Shown here piece after piece: positions 6,375 through 12,749 of a DNA stretch of 12,749 nt (positions within the stretch are counted from its first letter, which is position 1; the number at the start of each line of letters is the position of its first letter). The notes beneath the pieces are model-generated. The model did no database searches and was not told the origin of the DNA. It saw only the letters and a list, made by a program, of their open reading frames with translations. Both the position numbers and the translations under genes were made by a program. The stretch lies in the NCBI GenBank assembly GCA_900552475.1, contig USAC01000060.1, forward strand, positions 1-12,749. Reading direction: 5' to 3'. Source of the stretch: an uncultured Eubacteriales bacterium. Its GTDB lineage: Bacteria; Bacillota; Clostridia; Oscillospirales; Oscillospiraceae.

Positions 6375-8045
6375 TTATTCGATGGAGATGATATAGAAGT
6401 ACACGGGCTGCCCGCCGGGGAGGAGCGTCAGCTCCGCGTTGGGGCAGGCGGCGGCGAACAGCGATTCTGCCTTGGCCGCGTCGTCCTCGGTGACGTCCGC
6501 GCCGTAGAACACGGTGATGAACTCCGCGTCCTTCTCTCCCGCGAACTTCGCAAGGCTCTCAAGCAGAGCGCCGAGGTCACGGTCCGTACCGTAGAGCTTG
6601 CCGTCCGTCAGGGCGAGATAGTCGCCCTCGCTGATGGCGAAGCCGTCGAAGTCGGAGTTGCGCGCGGCGTAGGTCACCTGCGCCGTCGTCACATGCTGCG
6701 CCGCTTCGGTCATGGCCTGCAGGATCACCTGCGGATCCTCCTCGTCGAGGTCGACGTTCATCATCGCGGTGATGCCCTGCGGCACGGTGGCCGTGGGGAC
6801 GATGATGACCTGTTTTTCCGTCAGACCGACGCACTGCTGCGCGGCCATGATGATGTTCTTGTTGTTCGGCAGGACGAACACGACCTCGCTGGGGGTCTGG
6901 TTGACCTCCTGCAGGATTGCCTCGGTCGAGGGGTTCATCGTCTGGCCGCCGGAGACGATCCGGTCGACGCCGAGGTCGCGGAACGTCGCGGCAAGGCCGT
7001 CGCCCGCGCAGACGGCGAGGAAGCCGTACTTCTTCTCGGGCTTGGCCACGGCGGCCGCGCCGCTCTCAAGCTCCTGCTCGATCTGGTCGAGGTCGTCGGT
7101 GCTCTGCGCCTTGCGCCCCGCGGCGAGATCCGCCGCCTGTGTGCGCATGTTCTCGATCTTCGCGAGCTCGAGCGTGCCGTATTTCTGCGCTTCGGTGAGC
7201 GCTTCGCCGGGGATGTCGGTGTGGACGTGCACCTTGAAGGCCTCGTCGTCCTCGCCGATGACGAGGCTGTCGCCGATGCTGTTGAGGAACGTGCGGAAGT
7301 CGTCGAGAGGCCTATCCGAGGTCTTGCGGACGATGAAGACCGTGTCGAAGGTGAAGGTGATGTCATCCTCACCGAGGGCGGCGAAGTCGGCCTTGTCCTG
7401 CGTCTCCGTCTCCTCGACCTCGGGAACGGGCTCGCCCTGCAGCGCGCGGAGCATACCCTCGAGAATGATGAGGTAGCCCTTGCCGCCGGCGTCGACGACG
7501 CCCGCCTTCTTGAGCACGGGGTTCATATCGATGGTCTTTTCGAGCGTCTCATAGCCGACGCGGATCGCCTCGGTCAGAACGTACTCAGGGTCGTTGTTCT
7601 CATCGGCGGCCTTGAGCGCGCGCTCGGCCGCGAGACGGGAGACGGTCAGCACCGTACCCTCCGCGGGCTTCATGACCGCGCCGTAGGCCGTGGTGACGCC
7701 CTCCTGCAGCGCGGCGGCGAGCTGCAGGCCGTCCGCATCGCGCAGCCCCTTGAAGGACTTGGAGACGCCGCGGAACAGCAGGCTCAGGATGACGCCGGAG
7801 TTGCCGCGCGCGCCGCGCAGCAGGGCCGACGCCGTCGTCTTGGCCGCCTCGGCGATGCTCTCGGGCTGGGTGCGGCTGAGCTCGGTGACGGCCGTCTGGA
7901 TCGTCAGGCTCATGTTCGTGCCGGTGTCGCCGTCCGGGACGGGGAATACGTTCAGGTCGTTGATGGCCTGCTTCTGCTGGGTGATACAAGCGGCGCCGAA
8001 GACAATCATCTGCTTGAAGACGCCGCCGCTGATTCGTTGTGTCAT
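6375..8045 (-). CDS. fakA: Fatty acid kinase catalytic subunit FakA (DhaL/DAK2 family)
   Basis: The protein is 556 residues, normal for FakA (YloV in Bacillus). Residues 1-200 form the DhaL-type kinase domain with the nucleotide and magnesium motif LNVFPVPDGDTGTNM near 32-45 and RGARGNSGVILS. The middle has VVDAGGKGYL and VHVHTDIPGEALTEA; the C-terminal DegV-like half has VFVLPNNKNIIMAAQ and ends ITVFYGADVTEDDA to PGGQPVYFYIISIE. FakA phosphorylates fatty acids bound to a FakB (DegV) carrier, producing acyl-phosphate for phospholipid synthesis; FakB is not in this window and is usually encoded elsewhere. The frame stays open upstream to 8174, inside the Asp23 gene, but ATG 8045 has AAGGAG about ten bases before it and gives the conserved MTQRISGG start. 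It follows asp23 by 29 bases, the arrangement seen in many Firmicutes. Confidence 0.95.
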   Translation of the reverse strand: MTQRISGGVFKQMIVFGAACITQQKQAINDLNVFPVPDGDTGTNMSLTIQTAVTELSRTQPESIAEAAKTTASALLRGARGNSGVILSLLFRGVSKSFKGLRDADGLQLAAALQEGVTTAYGAVMKPAEGTVLTVSRLAAERALKAADENNDPEYVLTEAIRVGYETLEKTIDMNPVLKKAGVVDAGGKGYLIILEGMLRALQGEPVPEVEETETQDKADFAALGEDDITFTFDTVFIVRKTSDRPLDDFRTFLNSIGDSLVIGEDDEAFKVHVHTDIPGEALTEAQKYGTLELAKIENMRTQAADLAAGRKAQSTDDLDQIEQELESGAAAVAKPEKKYGFLAVCAGDGLAATFRDLGVDRIVSGGQTMNPSTEAILQEVNQTPSEVVFVLPNNKNIIMAAQQCVGLTEKQVIIVPTATVPQGITAMMNVDLDEEDPQVILQAMTEAAQHVTTAQVTYAARNSDFDGFAISEGDYLALTDGKLYGTDRDLGALLESLAKFAGEKDAEFITVFYGADVTEDDAAKAESLFAAACPNAELTLLPGGQPVYFYIISIE

Positions 8046-8074
8046 GGTTCGGTTTCTCCTTCTGTGCGGCGCGC

Positions 8075-8425
8075 TCAGACAGTGATCGAGTCCACGCAGA
8101 CGTTGACGTCGCGGACCTCCACGCCGGTGTTTTTGGTGACCACATATTTGACCTCGCTCATGATGGAGCGGCAAACCGTGGCAATATTGACGCCGTTTTC
8201 CACGACAATATGCAGTTCGATGGAGACGGTGTTGTCGTCGTTATAGGTGACCTTGACCCCCTTGCTCATGGCCTCGCGGCGCAGCAGGCGGACCAGTCCG
8301 TCGGTCATGCTGCGGTAGGCCATGCCCTTGACGCCGAAGCAGTTGGTAGCGGCTGCGCCGGTAATGGCGGTAAACACGGCGTTGCTGATGGTGACTTCAC
8401 CACGGCCGGTCTGGACCTTGATCAT
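8075..8425 (-). CDS. Asp23/Gls24 family protein (YloU-like)
   Basis: The 116-residue protein has the family pattern: an N-terminal GRGEVTISNAVFTAITGAAA, a central GVKGMAYRS, SKGVKVTYNDDNTVSIELHIVVENGVNI and a C-terminal VRDVNVCVDSI. Members of the YloU branch are small cytosolic proteins commonly encoded immediately before FakA; related Asp23 proteins sit at the membrane and respond to cell-envelope stress. The exact role of this branch is not known. The start is set by GAAAGGAAG about eight bases upstream of ATG 8425. It is the first gene of a two-gene transcript, with its own promoter, and co-expression with fakA suggests a link to lipid or envelope physiology. Confidence 0.93.
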   Translation of the reverse strand: MIKVQTGRGEVTISNAVFTAITGAAATNCFGVKGMAYRSMTDGLVRLLRREAMSKGVKVTYNDDNTVSIELHIVVENGVNIATVCRSIMSEVKYVVTKNTGVEVRDVNVCVDSITV

Positions 8426-8453
8426 ATCTAACTTCCTTTCTGATCAGGATTAC

Positions 8454-8470
8454 GCTTAATCTATTTAAGC
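8454..8470. repeat. Small inverted repeat in the asp23 leader
   Basis: GCTTAA (8454-8459) and TTAAGC (8465-8470) form a six-base inverted repeat with a five-base loop. It lies exactly where transcription from the asp23 promoter should begin (about 8469), so it would be either an operator or a hairpin at the very 5' end of the mRNA. The short stem makes a chance origin possible. Confidence 0.35.
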
Positions 8471-8475
8471 AATTT

Positions 8476-8504
8476 ATTATATACCTTTTTCCCATGAATC
8501 ACAA
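8476..8504 (-). promoter_or_regulatory. Promoter of the asp23-fakA operon
   Basis: On the minus strand, TTGTGA (8504-8499) and a perfect TATAAT (8481-8476) are separated by 17 bases. The leader to the asp23 start would be about 44 bases. The surrounding 8426-8530 region is the most A/T-rich of this part of the window, consistent with a promoter. Confidence 0.75.
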
Positions 8505-8532
8505 GCGTAATTTATGATTTTCTCGGATGGGT

Positions 8533-8568
8533 GCGCTTTTCGGGGCGTTTTTCCGCGAAAAGGGGCGC
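8533..8568 (-). terminator. Weak terminator-like hairpin after the dehydrogenase operon
   Basis: GCGCTTTTCG (8533-8542) can pair with CGAAAAG plus GCGC (8556-8568) with a three-base bulge, directly after the stop codon of the 2-hydroxyacid dehydrogenase. There is no clear T-run on the minus strand, so termination here is uncertain. Confidence 0.35.
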
Positions 8569-9534
8569 TTAATAGCCGCGCTTGCGGTCCACCAGACGCT
8601 CGAGCGGCCGCCCGGCGGCGTAGTTCTCCAGATCCTCGCAGAAGAGCTCGACGTCGAGGTCGCAGGTGAGCCCGAGGGACATGTTGCCGGAAATGTGCGT
8701 CGTGAGCAGGAGGTTCTTCGTCTCCCACAGCGGGTGATCGGCGGGTAGGGGCTCCGGCACCATCACGTCGAGTGCCGCGCCCGCGATGCGCCCGGCGTTG
8801 AGCGCTTCCATCAGCGCGTCCTGATCGACGGCCGTGCCCCGGCCGACGTTCACGACGATCGCGTCCGGCGGCAGGAGGGCGATCCGCTCGCGCGAGAGGA
8901 TCCCCGCCGTCTCGGGCGTGGACGGCAGCGCCATCACGAGAATCTCCGTCTGCGGCAGCACGCGGTCGAGCTGGGAGAACGTATACATCTCGTCATAGCA
9001 GAGGTCGCCGGGTTTGTCGCTGCGGCGCACGCCGACGATGCGCTTCGCGCCCATCGCCTTGGCGCGGCGGGCAAAGCTCGTACCGATGTCGCCCGTGCCG
9101 AGCACGGTGATCTCACTGCCGTAGATCGATCGCATCGGAAGCGTGCGCACCCACTTGTGCTCGCGCACGAAGCCCTGAAACTCCGGCATGCGGCGCAGGA
9201 GCATGAGCGTGACCATCATGATGTGCTCGGCGATCGTCGTGCCATAGGCCCCGGAGGAGTTCGAGAGCAGCACGTCCGGGTTCGGGTACACGTCGTCGGA
9301 CAGAAACGGATCCACGCCCGCGAAGCTGCAGCAGATCCACTTCAGCCCCGTCGCCTTCTTCAGCAGCCCCGGGTCGCAGTTGCCGTAGATCACCTCATAC
9401 TCGCCCGCCTTCTCATCCGGCAGGACGTTCTTCGGGTAGAAGTCCACCGCAAAGCCCAGCCGTTCCGTCGCGGCGCGCAGCTTTTCCATATGGGCCTTGG
9501 TCAAAAAGTCCTCCATAACGGCGATTTTTCTCAT
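8569..9534 (-). CDS. D-2-hydroxyacid dehydrogenase (NAD(P)-dependent)
   Basis: The protein has 321 residues, the family's usual length. The Rossmann glycine motif is GTGDIG (146-151). Catalytic residues are in place: Arg 232 in VNVGRGT, Glu 261 in VPEPLP and His 280 in TTHISGN. Family members reduce 2-keto acids to D-2-hydroxy acids or the reverse in the cytosol; substrate cannot be read from sequence (phosphoglycerate, glyoxylate or hydroxypyruvate, and branched 2-keto acids are all possible). Position 169-171 is VRR after the second Rossmann strand rather than an acidic residue, which could favour NADP(H), a weak inference. The ATG overlaps the stop of the FAD gene by four bases (ATGA), with GGGAGGT about eight bases upstream, so translation is coupled to it. 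Confidence 0.92.
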   Translation of the reverse strand: MRKIAVMEDFLTKAHMEKLRAATERLGFAVDFYPKNVLPDEKAGEYEVIYGNCDPGLLKKATGLKWICCSFAGVDPFLSDDVYPNPDVLLSNSSGAYGTTIAEHIMMVTLMLLRRMPEFQGFVREHKWVRTLPMRSIYGSEITVLGTGDIGTSFARRAKAMGAKRIVGVRRSDKPGDLCYDEMYTFSQLDRVLPQTEILVMALPSTPETAGILSRERIALLPPDAIVVNVGRGTAVDQDALMEALNAGRIAGAALDVMVPEPLPADHPLWETKNLLLTTHISGNMSLGLTCDLDVELFCEDLENYAAGRPLERLVDRKRGY

Positions 9535-11123
9535 TTTTCATATACCTCCCAAAGTTTTTCAGCCGCGCGCATGCCGTCGGCCGCTGCCGACAGGATGCCG
9601 CCCGCGTAGCCGGCTCCCTCCCCGCAGGGATAGAGGCCGCGGATATTGCTCTCATAGTTTTCATCGCGCAGAATGCGCACCGGGGACGACGAGCGCGTCT
9701 CCACCGCCGTGAGCACGGCGTCCGGCTGGTCATAGCCCGTGAGCTTCCCGCCGAGCAGCGGCAGCGCCTGCTCGAGCGCACCGCTCACGAAGTCCGGCAG
9801 GCAGCGGTGCAGATCCGTCCACACCACGCCCGGCCGATAGCTCGGCTGCACGCGCCCCGGCCCGGTCGACGGCCGCCCGGCCAGAAAATCCTCCACCCGC
9901 TGGCACGGGGCGCGGTAGTCCCCGCCGCCGAGGGCGAAGGCCGCCTCCTCGAGCCGCCGCTGCAGCTCAACGCCCGCAAGCGGGTGTGCCGAACCGAAGT
10001 CCGCCGGGGTGACGTTCACGAGCAGGCCGCCGTTGATGTTCTCCTTGTCCCGCGCGTATTCGCTCATGCCGTTCGTGACGAGCCGTCCCGTCTCCGACGC
10101 GGCGGCGACGACCTGCCCGCCGGGGCAGACGCAGAAGGAAAACGCGCTCCGCCCGTCCGGCAGGTGGCAGGCGAGCTTATAGCTCGCCGCGGGCAGGCAC
10201 GGGTGCCCCGCGTACTCGCGGTACTGCGCGGCGTCCATGTCCGCCTGCCGCTGCTCGATGCGCACGCCCACGGCGAAGGGCTTTTGCTCCATGTGCGCGC
10301 CCGCGGCATACAGCTTTTCAAAGGTGTCGCGCGCACTGTGCCCCAGCGCGAGGATGCACCTCTCGGCAGACAGGGTGTAAAGCCTGTCCCCGTCACGGAC
10401 GGTGAGCGCCGTCAGGGCGCCGTCCTTCACAACAAAGTTCTCCACCCGCTGCCCGAAGCGCAGCTCCGCGCCCAGCGACAGCAGCCGCCTGCGCAGATTC
10501 TGCAGCGCGATGTGCAGCATATCGGTACCGACATGGGGCTTGGCGTCGGTGAGGATGCTCTCCGGTGCGCCCGCCTGTGTCAGCTGCCGCAGAATCCAGC
10601 CGTGGCGCAGGTCGCGCGTCCCGGTGTTGAGCTTGCCGTCGGAAAAAGCGCCCGCGCCGCCCTCGCCGAACTGGACGTTCGACTCCGTGTTGAGCGCGCC
10701 GCCCTCCCAGAAGGCGGCAACGTCCGCGCGGCGGCGCTCGACGGGCTGTCCGCGCTCGAGGACGATCGGCGCCATGCCGCACTCGGCCAGCACCAGCGCA
10801 GCGAAGAGCCCCGCCGGGCCCATGCCGACGACCACGGGCCGCACCCGCGGCAGCGCGGCGAGCGGCAGCGGCGGATGGTACGCGCGCTCCTCCCAGACGC
10901 TCACGCGCTTATCGCGGCAGCGGCGCAGTATCTGCTTCTCCTGCCGCACCTCGACGGCCACGGCATATACCAGCTGCAGCGGCGCACGCGCGTCCACCGC
11001 GCGGCGCAGCACCCGCAGCGACAGAATCTCCCCCTCCGGCACGCGCAGCAGCTTCGCCGCCTTTTTGCGCAGCAGCCGCTCGCTTTCGCCGGGGCTGAGC
11101 TTGAGCTGATCCAGTCTCAGCAA
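9531..11123 (-). CDS. FAD-dependent dehydrogenase (COG2509-like)
   Basis: The protein is 530 residues from the TTG start. An N-terminal domain (1-90) of unknown role precedes a dinucleotide-binding Rossmann motif VVVGMGPAGLFAALVLAECG with the acidic VLERG end (96-125). GEGGAGAFSDGKL (154-166) and a C-terminal CGEGAGYAGGILSAAADG, which closes the FAD site, are family hallmarks. Members are conserved, soluble, uncharacterised flavoproteins; the electron partner is unknown. The start is a choice: the frame is open to 11243, but only TTG 11123 has a good site, AGAGGTGA seven bases upstream (11131-11138), and it gives the conserved LRLDQLKL beginning. It is first in an operon with the 2-hydroxyacid dehydrogenase, which suggests a shared redox role, though this is inference. 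A promoter lies about 100 bases upstream. Confidence 0.9.
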   Translation of the reverse strand: MLRLDQLKLSPGESERLLRKKAAKLLRVPEGEILSLRVLRRAVDARAPLQLVYAVAVEVRQEKQILRRCRDKRVSVWEERAYHPPLPLAALPRVRPVVVGMGPAGLFAALVLAECGMAPIVLERGQPVERRRADVAAFWEGGALNTESNVQFGEGGAGAFSDGKLNTGTRDLRHGWILRQLTQAGAPESILTDAKPHVGTDMLHIALQNLRRRLLSLGAELRFGQRVENFVVKDGALTALTVRDGDRLYTLSAERCILALGHSARDTFEKLYAAGAHMEQKPFAVGVRIEQRQADMDAAQYREYAGHPCLPAASYKLACHLPDGRSAFSFCVCPGGQVVAAASETGRLVTNGMSEYARDKENINGGLLVNVTPADFGSAHPLAGVELQRRLEEAAFALGGGDYRAPCQRVEDFLAGRPSTGPGRVQPSYRPGVVWTDLHRCLPDFVSGALEQALPLLGGKLTGYDQPDAVLTAVETRSSSPVRILRDENYESNIRGLYPCGEGAGYAGGILSAAADGMRAAEKLWEVYEK

Positions 11124-11192
11124 AAATTTTTCACCTCTTTTTGAAAATTTAAAGCTACAATTAAGCTTTCCGGATATGATAAATGATAGAAA

Positions 11193-11212
11193 GCGGGAAC
11201 GGAAAGCCCCGC
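11193..11212 (-). other. Hairpin at the predicted 5' end of the FAD-gene mRNA
   Basis: On the minus strand GCGGG and CCCGC flank a ten-base loop, at the predicted transcription start (near 11212). A second small stem, AAAGCT with AGCTTT, lies at 11151-11169 in the same leader. They may stabilise the leader or tune translation from the TTG start. No known riboswitch pattern is recognised. Confidence 0.35.
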
Positions 11213-11218
11213 ACCCAC

Positions 11219-11247
11219 AGTATACATGATTTTCCCCCGCCAAACAA
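11219..11247 (-). promoter_or_regulatory. Probable promoter of the FAD dehydrogenase operon
   Basis: On the minus strand TTGTTT (11247-11242), a 17-base spacer and TATACT (11224-11219) form a plausible sigma-A promoter with a leader of about 90 bases. The -35 matches consensus poorly. The core GTATAC is palindromic, so the plus-strand reading TATACA could in principle serve the divergent htrA gene, but no plus-strand -35 was found at the right distance. Confidence 0.6.
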
Positions 11248-11308
11248 GAGCGGCCGGGAAATCTTCCGCACCCGCCCCGGCGGACAGCATAGAAGGAGGT
11301 ATTGCACC

Positions 11309-12652
11309 ATGTACAATAACCACAGCGACTTCAACGACGAAAACAATCTCTACCATTACAGCTACCGCGATTCCAGCCAGCAGCCCCCGCAGGAGCCTGT
11401 GCAGGATCTCAAGCCCCATAAGGAGAAAAAGCCCGCCCCCCGCTGGGCGAAGATCACGGCCATCATCCTCGCGGGAGCGATTGTGAGCGGCGCGTGCGGC
11501 TACGGCGGCGCGATGCTCGCAAACCACGCGAGCTACGGCAGCACGACCATCACGCAGAGCAGCCGCACCGCTTCGGCCGTCACGGTCAAGAAGGTCGACG
11601 GCCAGACGGCCATGAGCCCCGCGGAGGTCTATGCCTCCACCGTCAACAGCGTCGTGAGCATCAACTGCTCCTCGACGAGCACGAACATCTTCGGCCAGTC
11701 CACGGAGTCCGCGTCCTCCGGCAGCGGCTTCATCATCACCTCGGACGGCTACATTGTCACGAACCACCACGTCATCAGCGGCGCGTCGAAGATATCCGTC
11801 ACGCTCCATAACGGCGATACCTACGATGCCACCGTCATCGGCAGCGACAGCGACTATGATGTCGCCGTCCTGAAGGTCGACGCGAAGGATCTGACGCCCG
11901 TGACGCTCGGCGATTCCACGAACGTCAACGTCGGCGACACGGTGCTCGCCGTCGGCAACCCGCTCGGTGAGCTGACGTTCTCCATGAGCCAGGGCATTGT
12001 CTCCTGCTGCGACCGCGCCATCAACGTCGACGGCACGCCGTTCAACATGATTCAGGTCGACGCGTCCATTAACCCCGGCAACTCCGGCGGCCCGCTGCTG
12101 AACCTCTACGGTGAGGTCGTCGGCATCGTCTCCGCGAAGTATTCCAGCTATTCCAACACCAGCGTTGAGGGTCTCGGCTTCGCCATCCCCATCAACGATG
12201 TCCAGACCATCATCACCGACATCATGGAAAACGGTCAGGTGACCGACAAGCCGTATCTTGCGATCACGGCGGGCACCATGACCAGCCAGATGGCCGCGCA
12301 GTATCAGATCAACGTCAGCGAGGGCGTGTTCGTCTACTCCGTTGAGAAGGGCGGCGCCGGTGACAAGGCGGGTCTAAAGCTCGGCGACGTCATCACGAAG
12401 CTGAACGATACGGCCATCACCTCGATGGAGGATCTGTCCGCGGCCAAGAAGAATTACAAGGCCGGCGACACGGTGACGCTCACCGTCTACCGCGACGGGC
12501 AGGAGATCACCACGCAGCTGACGTTTGACACGCAGCCCCAGACCACGGGCAGCACCGACAGCGACAGCCAGCAGACCACGCCGGACAGCAACTCCGGCAG
12601 CTCCGGCGGCTATAACAGCGATCTGTACGACTACTTCTTCGGCAGACATTGA
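11309..12652 (+). CDS. HtrA/DegP-like membrane-anchored serine protease (S1C)
   Basis: The protein is 447 residues. A hydrophilic N-terminal cytosolic tail (1-45) is followed by one membrane helix (about 46-71, AIILAGAIVSGACGYGGAML), a linker, the trypsin-like protease domain (about 105-305) and one PDZ domain (about 335-405, GVFVYSVEKGGAGDKAGLKLGDVI). The catalytic triad is His 154 (TNHHVI), Asp 184 (SDYDVAVLKV) and Ser 259 (NPGNSGGPLL). A low-complexity Ser/Thr/Gln/Asp tail ends in YDYFFGRH. Such proteins degrade or refold misfolded proteins outside the membrane and are usually induced by envelope stress. The AGAAGGAGGT site eight bases before ATG 11309 fixes the start; the frame is open further upstream without a site. 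It is divergent from the FAD gene and looks monocistronic. Bacillus has several paralogues, so I give no specific symbol. Confidence 0.95.
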   Translation: MYNNHSDFNDENNLYHYSYRDSSQQPPQEPVQDLKPHKEKKPAPRWAKITAIILAGAIVSGACGYGGAMLANHASYGSTTITQSSRTASAVTVKKVDGQTAMSPAEVYASTVNSVVSINCSSTSTNIFGQSTESASSGSGFIITSDGYIVTNHHVISGASKISVTLHNGDTYDATVIGSDSDYDVAVLKVDAKDLTPVTLGDSTNVNVGDTVLAVGNPLGELTFSMSQGIVSCCDRAINVDGTPFNMIQVDASINPGNSGGPLLNLYGEVVGIVSAKYSSYSNTSVEGLGFAIPINDVQTIITDIMENGQVTDKPYLAITAGTMTSQMAAQYQINVSEGVFVYSVEKGGAGDKAGLKLGDVITKLNDTAITSMEDLSAAKKNYKAGDTVTLTVYRDGQEITTQLTFDTQPQTTGSTDSDSQQTTPDSNSGSSGGYNSDLYDYFFGRH

Positions 12653-12690
12653 TCTGCGATTTAAAATCTGCCTGTTCTTCTTTTTCATCT
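12641..12690 (+). terminator. Possible terminator overlapping the htrA stop codon
   Basis: GGCAGA (12641-12646) can pair with TCTGCC (12667-12672), followed by the T-rich TGTTCTTCTTTTTC. The loop is long (20 bases) and the left arm lies in the last codons, so this is a weak candidate. A shorter alternative pairs 12642-12646 with 12653-12657. Confidence 0.35.
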
Positions 12691-12749
12691 TCCCCTTTAT
12701 AACGCCGACCGGCCGCCCCCACCCGGGGGGCCCCGCGGCGCGGCGGGTG

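Noticed and set aside
8046..8174. N-terminal extension of FakA by 43 codons
   Set aside because: It would overlap the Asp23 gene, is Arg/His-rich without similarity, and lacks a ribosome site; ATG 8045 has one and gives the conserved start.
6354..8246. 630-codon plus-strand frame opposite fakA
   Set aside because: Arg/Leu/Val/Gly-rich shadow frame; the minus strand is a clear FakA with conserved motifs and ribosome site.
9807..11144. 445-codon plus-strand frame opposite the FAD gene
   Set aside because: Composition biased to Arg, Ala, Leu and His, and no ribosome site; the minus strand has the FAD-binding motifs.
11124..11308. Riboswitch or small RNA in the divergent intergenic region
   Set aside because: Only two short stems are present and no known aptamer pattern could be recognised; they are listed as leader hairpins.

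Overview
The window is GC-rich (most coding stretches look well above 60% GC) and reads as a chromosomal segment of a high-GC clostridial Firmicute, most likely of the order Oscillospirales. The reasons are the Asp23/FakA pair, the remnant of a clostridial MMPL exporter with its GLUG-repeat partner, an HtrA-like protease with a cytosolic N-terminal tail, strong AGGAGG-type ribosome binding sites and sigma-A-like promoters. This placement is inference from gene content and not a taxonomic assignment. No phage, IS, CRISPR array or obvious defence system is visible.

Layout, left to right. (1) 1-300: a tRNA-Glu(CUC) gene, then a 5S rRNA gene with its own near-consensus promoter and intrinsic terminator. 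No 16S or 23S sequence is seen inside the window. (2) 321-2501: a terminator-like hairpin, then the degraded remains of a two-gene operon on the plus strand: an MMPL/RND-type exporter and a secreted, membrane-anchored GLUG-type protein. Both genes appear to have lost large internal blocks, while the retained blocks are otherwise clean; a one-base frameshift adds to the damage. A 22-bp perfect inverted repeat closes this unit. (3) 2505-5199, minus strand: a MoxR/NorQ-like AAA+ ATPase and a NorD/CobT-like VWA protein, translationally coupled, with a strong promoter and a terminator hairpin. (4) 5196-6242, minus strand: a DUF3592-like membrane protein whose stop codon lies inside the ATPase promoter. 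(5) 6265-8504, minus strand: an Asp23/Gls24 protein followed by the fatty-acid kinase FakA, with promoter and terminator. (6) 8569-11247, minus strand: an FAD-dependent dehydrogenase (TTG start) coupled by a 4-base overlap to a D-2-hydroxyacid dehydrogenase. (7) 11309-12652, plus strand: a membrane-anchored HtrA/DegP-like serine protease with one PDZ domain, divergent from the FAD gene. The last 40 bases are an odd G/C-only-like tail.

The genes form independent housekeeping or envelope-related units: exogenous fatty-acid phosphorylation (FakA), envelope protein quality control (HtrA), and an ATPase/VWA pair that in characterised relatives remodels or activates a metalloenzyme, here with no visible client. 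The most unusual part is the serially deleted exporter operon next to the 5S gene. It could be a real decayed locus or an assembly artefact, and the sequence alone cannot decide between them.
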